A stretch of DNA of 64,000 nt, from contig NZ_VFOL01000001.1 in NCBI RefSeq assembly GCF_006716065.1, forward strand, positions 4,836,001-4,900,000, given 5' to 3'. The translations under genes and the position numbers were made by a program. The stretch comes from Salinispora arenicola. Its GTDB lineage: Bacteria; Actinomycetota; Actinomycetes; Mycobacteriales; Micromonosporaceae. Of the stretch, positions 9,009 through 18,304 are shown piece by piece. The notes beneath the pieces are model-generated. The model did no database searches. It saw only the letters and a program-made list of their open reading frames with translations, and was not told the origin of the DNA. Position 1 is the first letter of the stretch, and each line of letters opens with the position of its first letter.

Positions 9009-10574
9009 TCAATCCCCGGAACGAAAGTTTCCGCCAAGGGCGGCGCGACCGAGCTCAGCGATATCGGTGAACGAGGCGAGGTCGGGCACCCGCCAGCCGT
9101 CTAGGTCGTACTCGGCAAGGCAGCGGTCGACGAAGGCGCGGAATCCGTCCAGTTGGCCGTCGCCGAGTTGACCGCGGAGCAACTCGACCCTGGTGTTTTC
9201 GTGGTTCCCCGAATAGTTGCGCTCGTAGAGTTCGTGCCGGCCACCAAACTCAGTGCCGACCGTGTCCCAGAGAAGCTTCATCACCTTCGCCCGTTCCACC
9301 GCGTCGACGCCGTGCGAGCCGCGTAGGTAGGTTTCCAGGTACGGCCGGATGTCGTCGTTGTGGAAGTCCTGCGCGCTCGAGTTCAGGTAGATCAGCCCGC
9401 TCGCCACATCCTGCAACACGATTTCCCGGATCCTGGCGTAGCCGAACTGGGAGAACCACCGGTATGCCATGCCGTAGGCCGGGTTGGGCAGTACCGCATT
9501 GTTTCGCCACGGCACCGGGTTCCGCGCCGCCGCGTCGGACAGCCCCCAGAACAGGTTTCGCCAGGCGAGCACCTCGCCCAGCCTGGTCTGAACACCGCGG
9601 AAGTCGGCGGCCCCGGTGATCTCCAGCGCCTTGGCCAGAAGTCCTGCTATGAACTCCAGCTTCACCGCGAGCCGGGTGCAGCCGTGAAACATGGCGCGCT
9701 CGTTGAACCCCGAATGCCCGGTGAACATGCCGACCTTGGCGACGTCGCCGTAGATGAACACGTTTTCCCACGGGATCAGCACCTTGTCCATCACCAGGAT
9801 GCTGTCGTTCTCGTCCAGCCGTGACGACAACGGATAGTCGAACGGGCTGCCGGTCAGTGCCGCTGCTGCGGAGTACGACTGGCGGCAGATCAGTTTCATC
9901 CCGACTGAGTCCATCGGCACGGTTGCCACAATGGCGAACCGTCGGTCTTTGATCGGCAGCCCGGTGTGAGCGATGAAGTTGTAGTGCGTGAGTGCCGAGT
10001 TCGTCGCGACGACCTTCGCGCCGCTGACGACCAGTCCGCTGTCGGTCTCCCGCTCGACGTGTACGAACACGTCGGCTACCTGGTCCGGTGGCCGGTGCCG
10101 GTCGACCGGCGGATGCACAAAGGCATGGTTCCAGTACAGGACCTTTTCCTGTGACTCCTGGTACCAGCGCCTCGCGTTGCCGGCGAACGGGTTGTAGAAG
10201 TCAGCGTTTGCACCGAGCGTGCCGAGAAACGACGCCTTGTAGTCTGGGCTGCGCCCCATCCAGCCGTAGCTCAATCTGGACCACGCTGCGATGGCCTGCT
10301 GGTCGGCGACCAGGTCGGCGGCGCTGTGCGGGGTGGTGAAGAAGCGGTGGGTGTAGCCGTCGGGGCCACCGGCATCGGTGGCGGTGGTGAGCACGTCCCG
10401 GTGCTCCGGGTCGTGCAGCGCGTCGTACAACCGGGCGATCATCCGCGCCGGGTTACGAAAGGCAGGATGTTCGGTGACGTCCTTGACACGCGCGCCGTAG
10501 AGGTAGATCTCGCGGCCGTCACGGAGGCTCTCGAGGTACTCGGTGCCGGTCAGCGGCCGCGTCCCTTCGCTCAC
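9009..10574 (-). CDS. HpaB-family FADH2-dependent aromatic hydroxylase
   Basis: A 521-residue member of the 4-hydroxyphenylacetate 3-monooxygenase large-subunit family, which ortho-hydroxylates phenols to catechols using reduced flavin from a separate reductase (none is seen in the window). Family landmarks include [19 protein letters not shown] at the N-terminus, [15 protein letters not shown] near residue 100, and the stretch around [14 protein letters not shown]. The length matches the family's usual 520 residues. The GTG start overlaps the MbtH stop (GTGA), giving tight translational coupling with the A-T protein. Within the cluster it probably oxidises a tyrosine- or 4-hydroxyphenylglycine-derived ring, possibly while carrier-bound. 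Exact substrate is inference. Confidence 0.85.
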   Translation of the reverse strand: MSEGTRPLTGTEYLESLRDGREIYLYGARVKDVTEHPAFRNPARMIARLYDALHDPEHRDVLTTATDAGGPDGYTHRFFTTPHSAADLVADQQAIAAWSRLSYGWMGRSPDYKASFLGTLGANADFYNPFAGNARRWYQESQEKVLYWNHAFVHPPVDRHRPPDQVADVFVHVERETDSGLVVSGAKVVATNSALTHYNFIAHTGLPIKDRRFAIVATVPMDSVGMKLICRQSYSAAAALTGSPFDYPLSSRLDENDSILVMDKVLIPWENVFIYGDVAKVGMFTGHSGFNERAMFHGCTRLAVKLEFIAGLLAKALEITGAADFRGVQTRLGEVLAWRNLFWGLSDAAARNPVPWRNNAVLPNPAYGMAYRWFSQFGYARIREIVLQDVASGLIYLNSSAQDFHNDDIRPYLETYLRGSHGVDAVERAKVMKLLWDTVGTEFGGRHELYERNYSGNHENTRVELLRGQLGDGQLDGFRAFVDRCLAEYDLDGWRVPDLASFTDIAELGRAALGGNFRSGD

Positions 10575-10789
10575 CGGGACACCGCCGCGACGAATTCGGC
10601 GACGTGCGACGGGCGGAGATCCACCCACTGCCGGCGCACATACTCCAGGCAGTCGGTGCGGTCCGCTGGTCCGTGCACCACCGTCCAGCCGTCCGGTACC
10701 GCGAGGGCGGCCGGCCACAGCGAGTGCTGGTGCTGTGCATTGCGGAGCACCGTGTAGTCGGCGTCCGACGCTTCGAACGGGTTCGTCAT
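10571..10789 (-). CDS. MbtH-like NRPS chaperone
   Basis: A 72-residue MbtH-family protein, which binds adenylation domains and is often needed for their solubility or activity. The family signature can be followed with substitutions: [10 protein letters not shown] (usual N-x-E-G-Q-Y-S-L-W-P), PDGWTVVHG, and [16 protein letters not shown]. The usual EGQY is QHQH here, a noticeable divergence. It overlaps the A-T gene by an ATGA and the hydroxylase by a GTGA, which makes the A-T protein its obvious partner. Confidence 0.92.
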   Translation of the reverse strand: MTNPFEASDADYTVLRNAQHQHSLWPAALAVPDGWTVVHGPADRTDCLEYVRRQWVDLRPSHVAEFVAAVSR

Positions 10790-12567
10790 GGACCTTCCTC
10801 CTCGTCCTTCGCCACCGGCCCATGCACGGCCTCGATATGCGCCGCTAGCTGGGCCACGGTCGGGAAGTCGAACAGCGCGTTGATCAGGATCGTGACGCCG
10901 ACCTCGGCCTTGATGCGGTTGAGCAGTCGCATCGCTTGTAGCGACTGGCCGCCGAGTTCGAAGAAGTTGTCGTCGATTCCTACCTTGGGCGCGTCGAGCA
11001 GGGAGCTGAAGAGCCCGGACAGCGTGTGCTGTAGCGGCGTCTCCGGCGGACGGTAGGTGAGGACCTCATCGAAGTCCGGTTCTGGCATCGCCGCACGGTC
11101 CAGCTTGCCGTTGGGGGTAAGCGGTAGCGAATCCAGCTGTACAAACACGGCCGGCACCATGTAATCGGGCAGCTTCGTCCTGATGTGTGCCCGCAACGCG
11201 GCCAGATCGAGTTCGTCAGACTCCGGCACGACGTACCCGACCAACTGCTTTTCTCCGTGCTCGCGCTCACGCGCCAGAACGACGAAGTGGGCAAGCCCGG
11301 GATACCCGGCCAGCGCCGCCTCCACCTCTGCCGGTTCGACGAGGAAGCCGAGGATCTTGACCTGGCTGTCTTCCCGGCCGACGAATTCGATCAAACCGCC
11401 AGTGTTCCTGCGGGCCATGTCGCCAGTCCGGTACATACGAGATCCCGGCGGACCGAATGGGTCGGCCACGAAACGCTCGGCGGTCAGGTCGGCCTGGCCG
11501 AGGTACCCGCGTGCGACGCCCTCGCCCGCGAGGTAGATCTCGCCGACGACGCCGGCGGGTACGGGCGCGAGGCGATCGTCCAGGATGTGGATGCAGATTC
11601 CGGTCAGCACGTCCCCGATCGGCACCACCGTGCCGAGTTCGGTGTCGCGGGTCAGTAGGTGGTGTGCGGAGAACACGCTTCCCTCGGTCGCGCCGTACAT
11701 CGCGTGGATCACGACGTCGGGACAGGCGTCGAGCACCCGGCGGACCGCTGTTGGCGCGATCACGTCGCCGCCGGTGAGAATCTCGCGTAGCCCGGTCAAC
11801 GTCTCCGGAGCCTCCTCGGCGAGTACCCGGAACAGTCCGGCGGTCAGATGGATACCGGTGATCCCGTGCGTGGTGATCAAGCGCCGTAGCGTCGGGGGCT
11901 CCAGTCGGCCGGGTGGTGCGATGACGACCTGGCCGCCGTGCAACAGCGGCATCCACATCTCGTACGTGGATACGTCGAAGGCGTACGGCGCCACCAGCAA
12001 TACCCGCGCATGCCGCTCGACAGCCCATTGCGGATCCAGCAGGAGTCGAACGACATCGCGCTGGGTGACAGCAACGCCTTTGGGCTGACCGGTGGATCCC
12101 GACGTGTGGATCACATAGGCAACCTGGTCGGGGTGAATCGGCACTTTCGGATCCAGGGCTGACTGGTCGGTGACGGCGGAATCGTCCACGCCAACAACCG
12201 GCACACCGGTGGGCACCCAGCTTGCCCGCATCGCGTTGTCCGTGAGGAGCACCGCGGCGCCGGCATGGTCGATCAGGTACTGTCGCCGGTCTGCTGGATA
12301 CGCCTCGTGGACCGGCAGGTAGGCCGCGCCGGCCTTGAGAATTGCAAGGAACGCCACGACCAGGTCGGCGGAGCGTTCCATCAGCACGGCGACCCGATCC
12401 TCGTGGCCGACGCCGAGCCCGATGAGGTAGTGCGCGAGCCGGTTGGCCCGTTGTTCCAGTTCCCAATAGGTGAGGTCGATTCCGCTCGCGGCCTCGGACA
12501 CGGCCGTCGTTTCCGGTGTCCGCGCGACCTGCTCGGCGAACCGGGCCGGGATCGAAAGGGCCGTCAT
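10786..12567 (-). CDS. NRPS adenylation-thiolation didomain protein
   Basis: A 593-residue A-T protein. The adenylation domain (about 1-505) carries [14 protein letters not shown] (A3), MYGATEG (A5), YRTGDMARR (A7), [20 protein letters not shown] (A8) and LTPNGKLDR (A10). The carrier domain (about 520-590) has the phosphopantetheine serine in [12 protein letters not shown]. Aligned by eye to the phenylalanine-activating model, the pocket reads D-V-Y-H-L-G-M-V-F, close to published 4-hydroxyphenylglycine codes (D-I/A-F/Y-H-L-G-L-L-C). That fits the neighbouring hydroxymandelate synthase, but position calls are manual. The start is ATG 12567, behind GGGAGAG. There is no condensation or thioesterase domain, so chain extension and release depend on other proteins. 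Confidence 0.9.
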   Translation of the reverse strand: MTALSIPARFAEQVARTPETTAVSEAASGIDLTYWELEQRANRLAHYLIGLGVGHEDRVAVLMERSADLVVAFLAILKAGAAYLPVHEAYPADRRQYLIDHAGAAVLLTDNAMRASWVPTGVPVVGVDDSAVTDQSALDPKVPIHPDQVAYVIHTSGSTGQPKGVAVTQRDVVRLLLDPQWAVERHARVLLVAPYAFDVSTYEMWMPLLHGGQVVIAPPGRLEPPTLRRLITTHGITGIHLTAGLFRVLAEEAPETLTGLREILTGGDVIAPTAVRRVLDACPDVVIHAMYGATEGSVFSAHHLLTRDTELGTVVPIGDVLTGICIHILDDRLAPVPAGVVGEIYLAGEGVARGYLGQADLTAERFVADPFGPPGSRMYRTGDMARRNTGGLIEFVGREDSQVKILGFLVEPAEVEAALAGYPGLAHFVVLAREREHGEKQLVGYVVPESDELDLAALRAHIRTKLPDYMVPAVFVQLDSLPLTPNGKLDRAAMPEPDFDEVLTYRPPETPLQHTLSGLFSSLLDAPKVGIDDNFFELGGQSLQAMRLLNRIKAEVGVTILINALFDFPTVAQLAAHIEAVHGPVAKDEEEGP

Positions 12568-12625
12568 GCCACTCTCCCTGTCAACCTGCGCCGACTGGTG
12601 CGGCGATCCACGTTCGGTCTTGCGG

Positions 12626-13696
12626 TCAGTCCGCACACGAGTTCCGCTGTTGTTCGACGCTGTCGTACAGGTTCTTGATGTTCGAACTGCCGAAGGTGGT
12701 CGCACCGGCCCGTTCGATGATCTCCAGGAAGATCGTCCTTCGTTCGTGTACAGACTTGGCGAAGATCTGGTAAAGCTGGCCGTCGTGGTCCTCGTCCACC
12801 AAGATGCTCAGCTCACGCAGATGCTCAATCGTGTGCCGCGTCGGCCGTACTCGGCCAGCCAGTGCGGTGTAGTACGCAGTCGGAGTCGACAGCAGTTCGA
12901 CGCCGCGGTCAGTGAGTCCCCGCACCGAGGTGATGATGTCCCCGGTGCTGAAAGCCATGTGCTGCACACCAGCGCCGTCGTGGTTTTTAAGGAAGTCATC
13001 GATCTGACCGGTGGCCATGGAGGTGTCTGCCTCAATCAGGGTGAGCGTCACGGCCCGCGACTTGCTCTGTACGACCTTGATGCACATGGCCTGGTCACCG
13101 GTGACGATCCGCTCGGTGAGGATGAGGTCGAAGTCCAGCGCCCGCAGATAGTACTCAACGGTCCGGTCGAGTCGGCCCGGCTCGACACAAACCGCGAAAT
13201 GGTCCACCTCGCGTAGCCCGACACCCGGCGCCATGCCGCTGCCCGGCGTTGCGGTGAGGCCGCGGACGTCAGCCACCGTGGAGTCGTCCGGCCGCTGTAC
13301 GAAGGTATGCGTCACATCGCCGAAACCGACGATCGTCGCGGTCGTGACCGCTCCGGTGGTGACCGGTTCGCTGACCGGTTGTGCGCCGCGCCGCATGGCC
13401 TCGGCGAATGCCGCGGCGGCGTCCGGCACACGGATGCCGATGTCGGCGACACCGTCGCTGTGCCGCTCCGTGTAGGCGCGCGCGGGATGATCCTCGGTCG
13501 ACTCGGTGAGTAGAAGATCGATCTCGCCTTGCCCGAGGTTGACTGACCGGGTCGCTCCACCTGCGGGAGTGGAACGTGCGCGCACGGCAAAACCATAGCC
13601 ATCAACGAGCCAGGAAAGAGCCTTTTCGATGTCGTTGACAGCTAATTCCACATAGTCAATTGCCATGTCCTCAAGTGCGTGTGCCGCATTCTTCAT
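12626..13696 (-). CDS. hmaS: 4-hydroxymandelate synthase (HmaS type)
   Basis: A 356-residue non-haem iron dioxygenase of the 4-hydroxyphenylpyruvate dioxygenase fold: it converts 4-hydroxyphenylpyruvate to 4-hydroxymandelate, the first committed step to 4-hydroxyphenylglycine in glycopeptide producers. Two vicinal-oxygen-chelate halves are visible. Iron ligands are expected in DHFAVCVEPG, VQHMAFSTGD and FLEIIERAG. The C-terminal helix reads FGSSNIKNLYDSVE, as in HmaS, whereas homogentisate-forming enzymes usually have GNFKALFEAIE. DYVELAVNDIEKALSWL at the N-terminus also matches HmaS. It leads the leftward operon (58 bp before the A-T gene). The next enzymes of the hydroxyphenylglycine route, hydroxymandelate oxidase and aminotransferase, are not in the window. 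Confidence 0.85.
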   Translation of the reverse strand: MKNAAHALEDMAIDYVELAVNDIEKALSWLVDGYGFAVRARSTPAGGATRSVNLGQGEIDLLLTESTEDHPARAYTERHSDGVADIGIRVPDAAAAFAEAMRRGAQPVSEPVTTGAVTTATIVGFGDVTHTFVQRPDDSTVADVRGLTATPGSGMAPGVGLREVDHFAVCVEPGRLDRTVEYYLRALDFDLILTERIVTGDQAMCIKVVQSKSRAVTLTLIEADTSMATGQIDDFLKNHDGAGVQHMAFSTGDIITSVRGLTDRGVELLSTPTAYYTALAGRVRPTRHTIEHLRELSILVDEDHDGQLYQIFAKSVHERRTIFLEIIERAGATTFGSSNIKNLYDSVEQQRNSCAD

Positions 13697-14377
13697 GGGT
13701 TCAGCACTCCCTGCGTCTCTCGTAACGATGCGTTGGCTGTCGGCTCCGGTGCAACTTCTTCATTGCCAAGAAGGTCGCAGCACCCGACCGTGTCAGAATG
13801 CGGGATAACGTAGCCAAAAATGAGTTCAATCGATGCCCGACCACCATCGACAGCTTGTCAAACGGGACCTATCTATTGATCAAATCCATTCGGACCATCG
13901 GCGCCGCGGACCGTTGAGTCATTCGCGTCGGTCACGGCCTTCGCGGGAAGAATCGGATCACATTGGCTCGCGAACGGCGGTGGGTGGGCGGGTGTCAGGA
14001 CGATCACGCCAAGTGTTCCCCAGCCGACGCCGGCCGGCATATCTCAGCTTGCCTTGTTGTTCCCCGTTCACGACTCGCGCCGGCCATCATCCGCATTCTC
14101 GCGGGTGTCGGCTGACGACATATTGGCAATCATGGTGGCCGAGATATCGTCTGGCGCTGGGCAAGCAGTGGTCAGGCGATCGGCTGGAGGGTGGCAAGTG
14201 TGCACGACGCAGCGTCACTAAGAGGTTCCGGTGCTCGGCTGCTCCTGCGGAAATCCCCTTCCCCGCCGTTCGGCGGCGCTGATAGTTGGCAAGCGGTGGA
14301 GTCGCTTGTGGCGTGGCCGGTCGGCCGGCGGGGGCGATCGGCGGGTGCGGGCGAACTGTTGAACCAGAGGAGCTTCG
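13697..14377. promoter_or_regulatory. 681-bp divergent intergenic region
   Basis: This stretch separates hmaS (leftward) from the ATP-grasp gene (rightward) and must contain the promoters of both operons. The hmaS side is locally AT-richer (13800-13870). No regulator gene, convincing operator repeat or RNA was recognised. A 29-residue open frame at 14132-14221 has no ribosome site. Confidence 0.5.
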
Positions 14378-15634
14378 ATGACCGCGAGAACGGGGAACAG
14401 CCGGAACACCGTCGTCGTCTGCAACTATCGACCAGAAATCCTGGTTGCCTTGTTCAACCAGGATGCCGAGGTCTGTCTGGTACTCGATCGCGTGGACCAG
14501 CGATATCGCTCGCCGGACCAGCAGCTTCTCGATCAGTGCGCGGAGGTCTACCGCATCAGCACGTTCGACTCGATCGCCGAGCTGTCCGCGGTCGCCGTCG
14601 ACATTCGCGGTTGCGGTCGCATGGTCGCCGAGGTGTTCAGCAACGACGAGTTGAGCCAGTTCGGTGTCGGGTACCTGAGGCTGCTGCTCGGCGCGACAGC
14701 CAACCCTTTGCATCATGTTGCGTGCCGGGACAAGCGGTTGATGAAGGAGCTGGTTCGCGACGCGGGTGTGCCGACGACGGAGTTCCGGTCGTTGCCTGAC
14801 GCCGCGAACACGACGGCGCTCACGCGGATCGCCGGGGAGCTATCCGCACCGCTGATTGTCAAGCCGGCTTCCGGGTACGGGTCGAACACCACGGAGAAGG
14901 TCGACGATGCCGCGGCACTCGGCACTGTTGCCGGCGGCCTGACCTTCGACATGGTGCAGCGCTCACACCAGCTGATCGTCGAGGAGTACGTCACCGGCGA
15001 GGAACTGTGCGTCGATGCGGTCTGGTCGGGGGAGAAGGCACTGACGTTCGTTGTACACAAGTACTTGAAACCACGGATGACGGTGTTGGACAACGGTCTC
15101 GACGGCTCACTGATCCTGTTGCCGGAGGATCATCCAGATCTCTACGGGCGACTGCGCGAGATGCACGCCCGGCTGAACCCGGCGCTCGGCATCGAATCCG
15201 GTCCCACCCATCTCGAGGTGTTCGAGCGGCCGGACGGGGAGCTGATCTTTTCCGAGATCGCCACCAGACCGGGCGGTGGCTGGATCCAATACATGATCGG
15301 CGCCCATCACGGTCACAGTCCATGGTCACTTGCGGTGTCAGCGGCCCTGACCGGCACCATCCCACCGCTGAGCAGTCCCCGACGCTATGTCGGCGGAATC
15401 AGTATTCGACCGACCACTCCCGGCGTCATCACCCACATGCCCAGCGAAGAGGAGCTGCTGCGTCACCCCGCGATGATCACGTGGCACCGGCGGCGACAGA
15501 TCGGCGAGCGCGCCCGGTGCAGCGGACCGTCCGATTGGTACATGTTCCTGATCCTCGGCGCGGACAGCGAGGACGAACTGATCCACACCTGCACGGAGGC
15601 CGCGCGCACGTTCACGGTCCAGACCGATGGCTAA
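14378..15634 (+). CDS. ATP-grasp carboxylate-amine ligase
   Basis: A 418-residue ATP-grasp enzyme that would join a carboxylate to an amine through an acyl phosphate. Features: CRDKRLMKELVRDAGVPTTE (ATP-grasp entry, residues 119-138), LIVKPASGYGSNTTEKVDD (ATP-binding lysine and glycine-rich loop, 160-178), QLIVEEYVTGEELCVDA (200-216), and HLEVFERPDGELIFSEIATR with the metal-binding E and N/T positions (about 294-313). It resembles dipeptide and amino-acid ligases rather than glutathione synthetase. AGAGGAG lies six bases before ATG. It is followed after 144 bp by the LanB-like gene, so the two probably cooperate. In the cluster it may form a peptide bond without a carrier. Confidence 0.8.
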   Translation: MTARTGNSRNTVVVCNYRPEILVALFNQDAEVCLVLDRVDQRYRSPDQQLLDQCAEVYRISTFDSIAELSAVAVDIRGCGRMVAEVFSNDELSQFGVGYLRLLLGATANPLHHVACRDKRLMKELVRDAGVPTTEFRSLPDAANTTALTRIAGELSAPLIVKPASGYGSNTTEKVDDAAALGTVAGGLTFDMVQRSHQLIVEEYVTGEELCVDAVWSGEKALTFVVHKYLKPRMTVLDNGLDGSLILLPEDHPDLYGRLREMHARLNPALGIESGPTHLEVFERPDGELIFSEIATRPGGGWIQYMIGAHHGHSPWSLAVSAALTGTIPPLSSPRRYVGGISIRPTTPGVITHMPSEEELLRHPAMITWHRRRQIGERARCSGPSDWYMFLILGADSEDELIHTCTEAARTFTVQTDG

Positions 15635-15778
15635 CACGTGTCCAGGTGGCTCCACCAACACCTACCGCCTCACCACCCGGGGCCCAGGATGCGCGATCCC
15701 CATGCCCAGGCCGACAACTGACGCCGTGCTCAACTGCCAAAGTTCTCGCCCCAAGGGGCGCTAGCGAAAGAGGTCGTC

Positions 15779-18052
15779 GTGCCAATGGAGTCCACGGCAG
15801 GAGCCGATTTCACCCTAACCCCACTGCCTGGCGCGACAAATTGGTCCGTGCTCTCGCCGGTTGTGGTGCGGACCACCGGGCTACCCGCGGACCTGCTTGA
15901 GCAACTGACCTGGGCGACACCGGTCGACGGCGAGGCGCCCTTCTACGAGGAAATTCACCGCACGTCCAAGGTACTCGTCGAGATCACCGGTCTGAATCTG
16001 TTCCGGGAAGCGCTTGCCTGGCAGAACCAGAACATATATTCGATCCTTGACTCGTATGCGCGTACCGGCCAAGAACCCGAGCGAAGATCGAGAAAGCGGC
16101 AGCGTGAATACGCGTTGGCCCGGTACCTCGCCAGGTATTGCGGGAAGACGGAGACGATCGGCTTCTTCGGGCCGGTTGGTTGGGGAATCCTGACTGACAG
16201 CTCGGGCCACGTCGCCCAGCGGCCCGGCGGGGCGCTGCTCAGCGAGCGCCGCACAGTGGCCGAAGCCTGGGCGGTACGCAGAATTGCTGCTGCGCTAGCG
16301 GCGGATCCGGAGATCGCCCGGTGGCTGCCCGTCCGGGTGCGTAGCCACTACTCGATCCGGGACGGCGCGCTGCACCGGCCGTACGCGACCCCGCGCCCCC
16401 TGTCCGAACTCGAGCTTGCCGTGCTGGACAGCTGCGACGGGCAGTGTCCTCGGACTCGGGTGACACAGCAGGTAGCTGTCGCGCTCGACATCAACCAGGA
16501 TGTGGCCGAGGCCTGCGTCACCGACCTGATCGGTCGCAGAGTTCTCGTGGCGGGGGCAAACCTTCCCCTGGATCCGAGCAGCGCCGCCGTGCTGGATGCA
16601 CGGATCGCAGCCATCGGCGACGAGGCGGCACGGCGGCGCGCGGCGGACATGGTGGCGCCGTTCTTCGCGGCGCTTCGCGACCTCGCTGTGGCCGGCGGCG
16701 ACCCGGATTCAGTCACCGCGGCGCAGACGACGCTCGGCCAGGTCTTCCGCGAGGTGGCCGGCGGCGACGAGCAGCGGCGGCCCGGTCGCATGTACGCCGG
16801 CCGGGGCTTAGCTTACGACGACTGCCTCCGCGACCTCAGCGTAGATTTCGGGGCCGATTTCCTGGCCCGGGTCAGCGAGGGGATGCGCGGGATGCTGACG
16901 ATCGCACAGTGGCTGACCTGGCAGACCGCGACCGTCTACGAGGCGCATCTTCGACGGAAGTGGTCAGGGGAGACCCATCGCCTCGACACGGTCTGGTTCG
17001 ACCTCCTCCACGACTTTCTCGGAAGCGCACCAAAGCCTATGGACGACGTCCTGGCGGAGTTCCGGGCGCGTTGGCGACAACTCGTTACCGAGCTGCACGC
17101 GTCGGCGTCGGGGTGGACCTTCGATCCCGGCGAGTTCCAGGAGGCCGCCGAGCGGCTGTTTGCCGCACCCAGCCTGGGCTGGCCGGGCGGGGCGATCCAC
17201 TCGCCCGACTTTCAGCTCGTCTCGCATTCGCCCGACGGTGTTCGCACCGACGACTATGACGTGGTACTCGGTGAGTTCCACCTTGGCATGCCGACGATCA
17301 CTGGGCCGATCTTCGAGCCGAGCCTCGGCGAGGACTACCCGCTCTCGCGCTATCTACAGTCGCGCCTCGGACGCAGCGTGGTGCCGGTGTTCCCAGATTG
17401 GTGGCCGCGTAACACCGGACGAACCGTGTTGGGGTTACCGGTGCCAGGCGACCTGTCCTTCGCATTCTCCGACGTTGACGGCGCGCCGTCGGACACGATT
17501 CCGCTTACCGCCATCGAGGTCGGAGTCGACGACGGGGCGGTCTTCGTCGAGTTGCCGGACCGGCGCCGGCTGGCATTCGGCGACTTCTTCTCCTTCTTTC
17601 TCTCCCTGATGGTCGTGGACGCCTGGAAGGGGACCTCCGCCGAGGCGCACACACCGCGGATCTCTGTCGGGCGGTTCATCCTCACGCGTGAGAGCTGGCG
17701 GGTAGACGTCGCGGGCCAGCCGTTCACTCGTAAAGCCAGCGAGTATGAGTCCTACCAGGCCGTGAACCAGTGGCGGCGCTCGCTGGGCTGCCCCGATCGC
17801 GTCTACGTCAAGCTCTCCAGCGAGGTCAAGCCGTTATACGTTGACTTCGGCTCGCCAATTTTGGTGCTGTCATTTCTGGCGATGCTGCGCGGTGCCCTCA
17901 AGCGGCCGAACAGCTCGACCGAGATTACCCTATCCGAGGCGTTGCCGACCCCGGCGCAGGCATGGGTGGTGGACAAGGCCGGAAGAACCTACTTTGGCGA
18001 GGTCCGGATGGCGCTCCTGGCAGGTCAGACCAATCCATCTCCCGCGGGCTGA
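15779..18052 (+). CDS. LanB-like lantibiotic dehydratase N-terminal domain protein (possible aminoacyl-tRNA-dependent ligase)
   Basis: A 757-residue protein related to the glutamylation (N-terminal) domain of class I lantibiotic dehydratases. Visible blocks include the RERQREYALARYL-like segment (RKRQREYALARYLARYCGKT, residues 104-123) followed by ETIGFFGPVGWG, which matches the family's TPFGLF/FFGPV region, and a C-terminal stretch VYVKLSSEVKPLYVDFGSP that is typical of LanB N-domains. The separate SpaB C-terminal elimination domain is missing, as in the PEARL subgroup that adds amino acids from aminoacyl-tRNA to a peptide C-terminus. Whether this protein uses tRNA is inference. No scaffold peptide gene was recognised next to it. 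Start GTG 15779 has AGAGG upstream; ATG 15785 is an alternative. Confidence 0.75.
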   Translation: MPMESTAGADFTLTPLPGATNWSVLSPVVVRTTGLPADLLEQLTWATPVDGEAPFYEEIHRTSKVLVEITGLNLFREALAWQNQNIYSILDSYARTGQEPERRSRKRQREYALARYLARYCGKTETIGFFGPVGWGILTDSSGHVAQRPGGALLSERRTVAEAWAVRRIAAALAADPEIARWLPVRVRSHYSIRDGALHRPYATPRPLSELELAVLDSCDGQCPRTRVTQQVAVALDINQDVAEACVTDLIGRRVLVAGANLPLDPSSAAVLDARIAAIGDEAARRRAADMVAPFFAALRDLAVAGGDPDSVTAAQTTLGQVFREVAGGDEQRRPGRMYAGRGLAYDDCLRDLSVDFGADFLARVSEGMRGMLTIAQWLTWQTATVYEAHLRRKWSGETHRLDTVWFDLLHDFLGSAPKPMDDVLAEFRARWRQLVTELHASASGWTFDPGEFQEAAERLFAAPSLGWPGGAIHSPDFQLVSHSPDGVRTDDYDVVLGEFHLGMPTITGPIFEPSLGEDYPLSRYLQSRLGRSVVPVFPDWWPRNTGRTVLGLPVPGDLSFAFSDVDGAPSDTIPLTAIEVGVDDGAVFVELPDRRRLAFGDFFSFFLSLMVVDAWKGTSAEAHTPRISVGRFILTRESWRVDVAGQPFTRKASEYESYQAVNQWRRSLGCPDRVYVKLSSEVKPLYVDFGSPILVLSFLAMLRGALKRPNSSTEITLSEALPTPAQAWVVDKAGRTYFGEVRMALLAGQTNPSPAG

Positions 18053-18304
18053 CCCGCCGCGTCGCAATTCGGAAGATGCCCTTGCCCATGGCAAATGGGA
18101 CGGTTATAGGGCGAGTGAGCAGGGCGCTCCTGGCGCGCACTCCGCGCGTCCGGTGTTCCCGTACGACCTAGGGGTTTGTTCATGGACCGAGTTGACGTTG
18201 GTCGGGAATGACGTCCCGGTCCGGTTTGCCAGCGGATATCAGTGAGTGCAGTTCTCGATGCACTGCTCCCAGTGATTCTCGTTCACCCTAAGGATGGTCA
18301 GGAC

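Noticed and set aside
12626..13696. Homogentisate-forming 4-hydroxyphenylpyruvate dioxygenase
   Set aside because: The C-terminal motif GSSNIKNLYDSVE and the biosynthetic context fit hydroxymandelate synthase better; housekeeping HPPD would be expected elsewhere.
14132..14221. 30-codon frame upstream of the ATP-grasp gene as scaffold peptide for the LanB-like protein
   Set aside because: No ribosome-binding site, no leader-core organisation, and only weak coding character.
15689..15721. 10-residue frame between the ATP-grasp and LanB-like genes
   Set aside because: Too short, weak ribosome site, no resemblance to known scaffold peptides.
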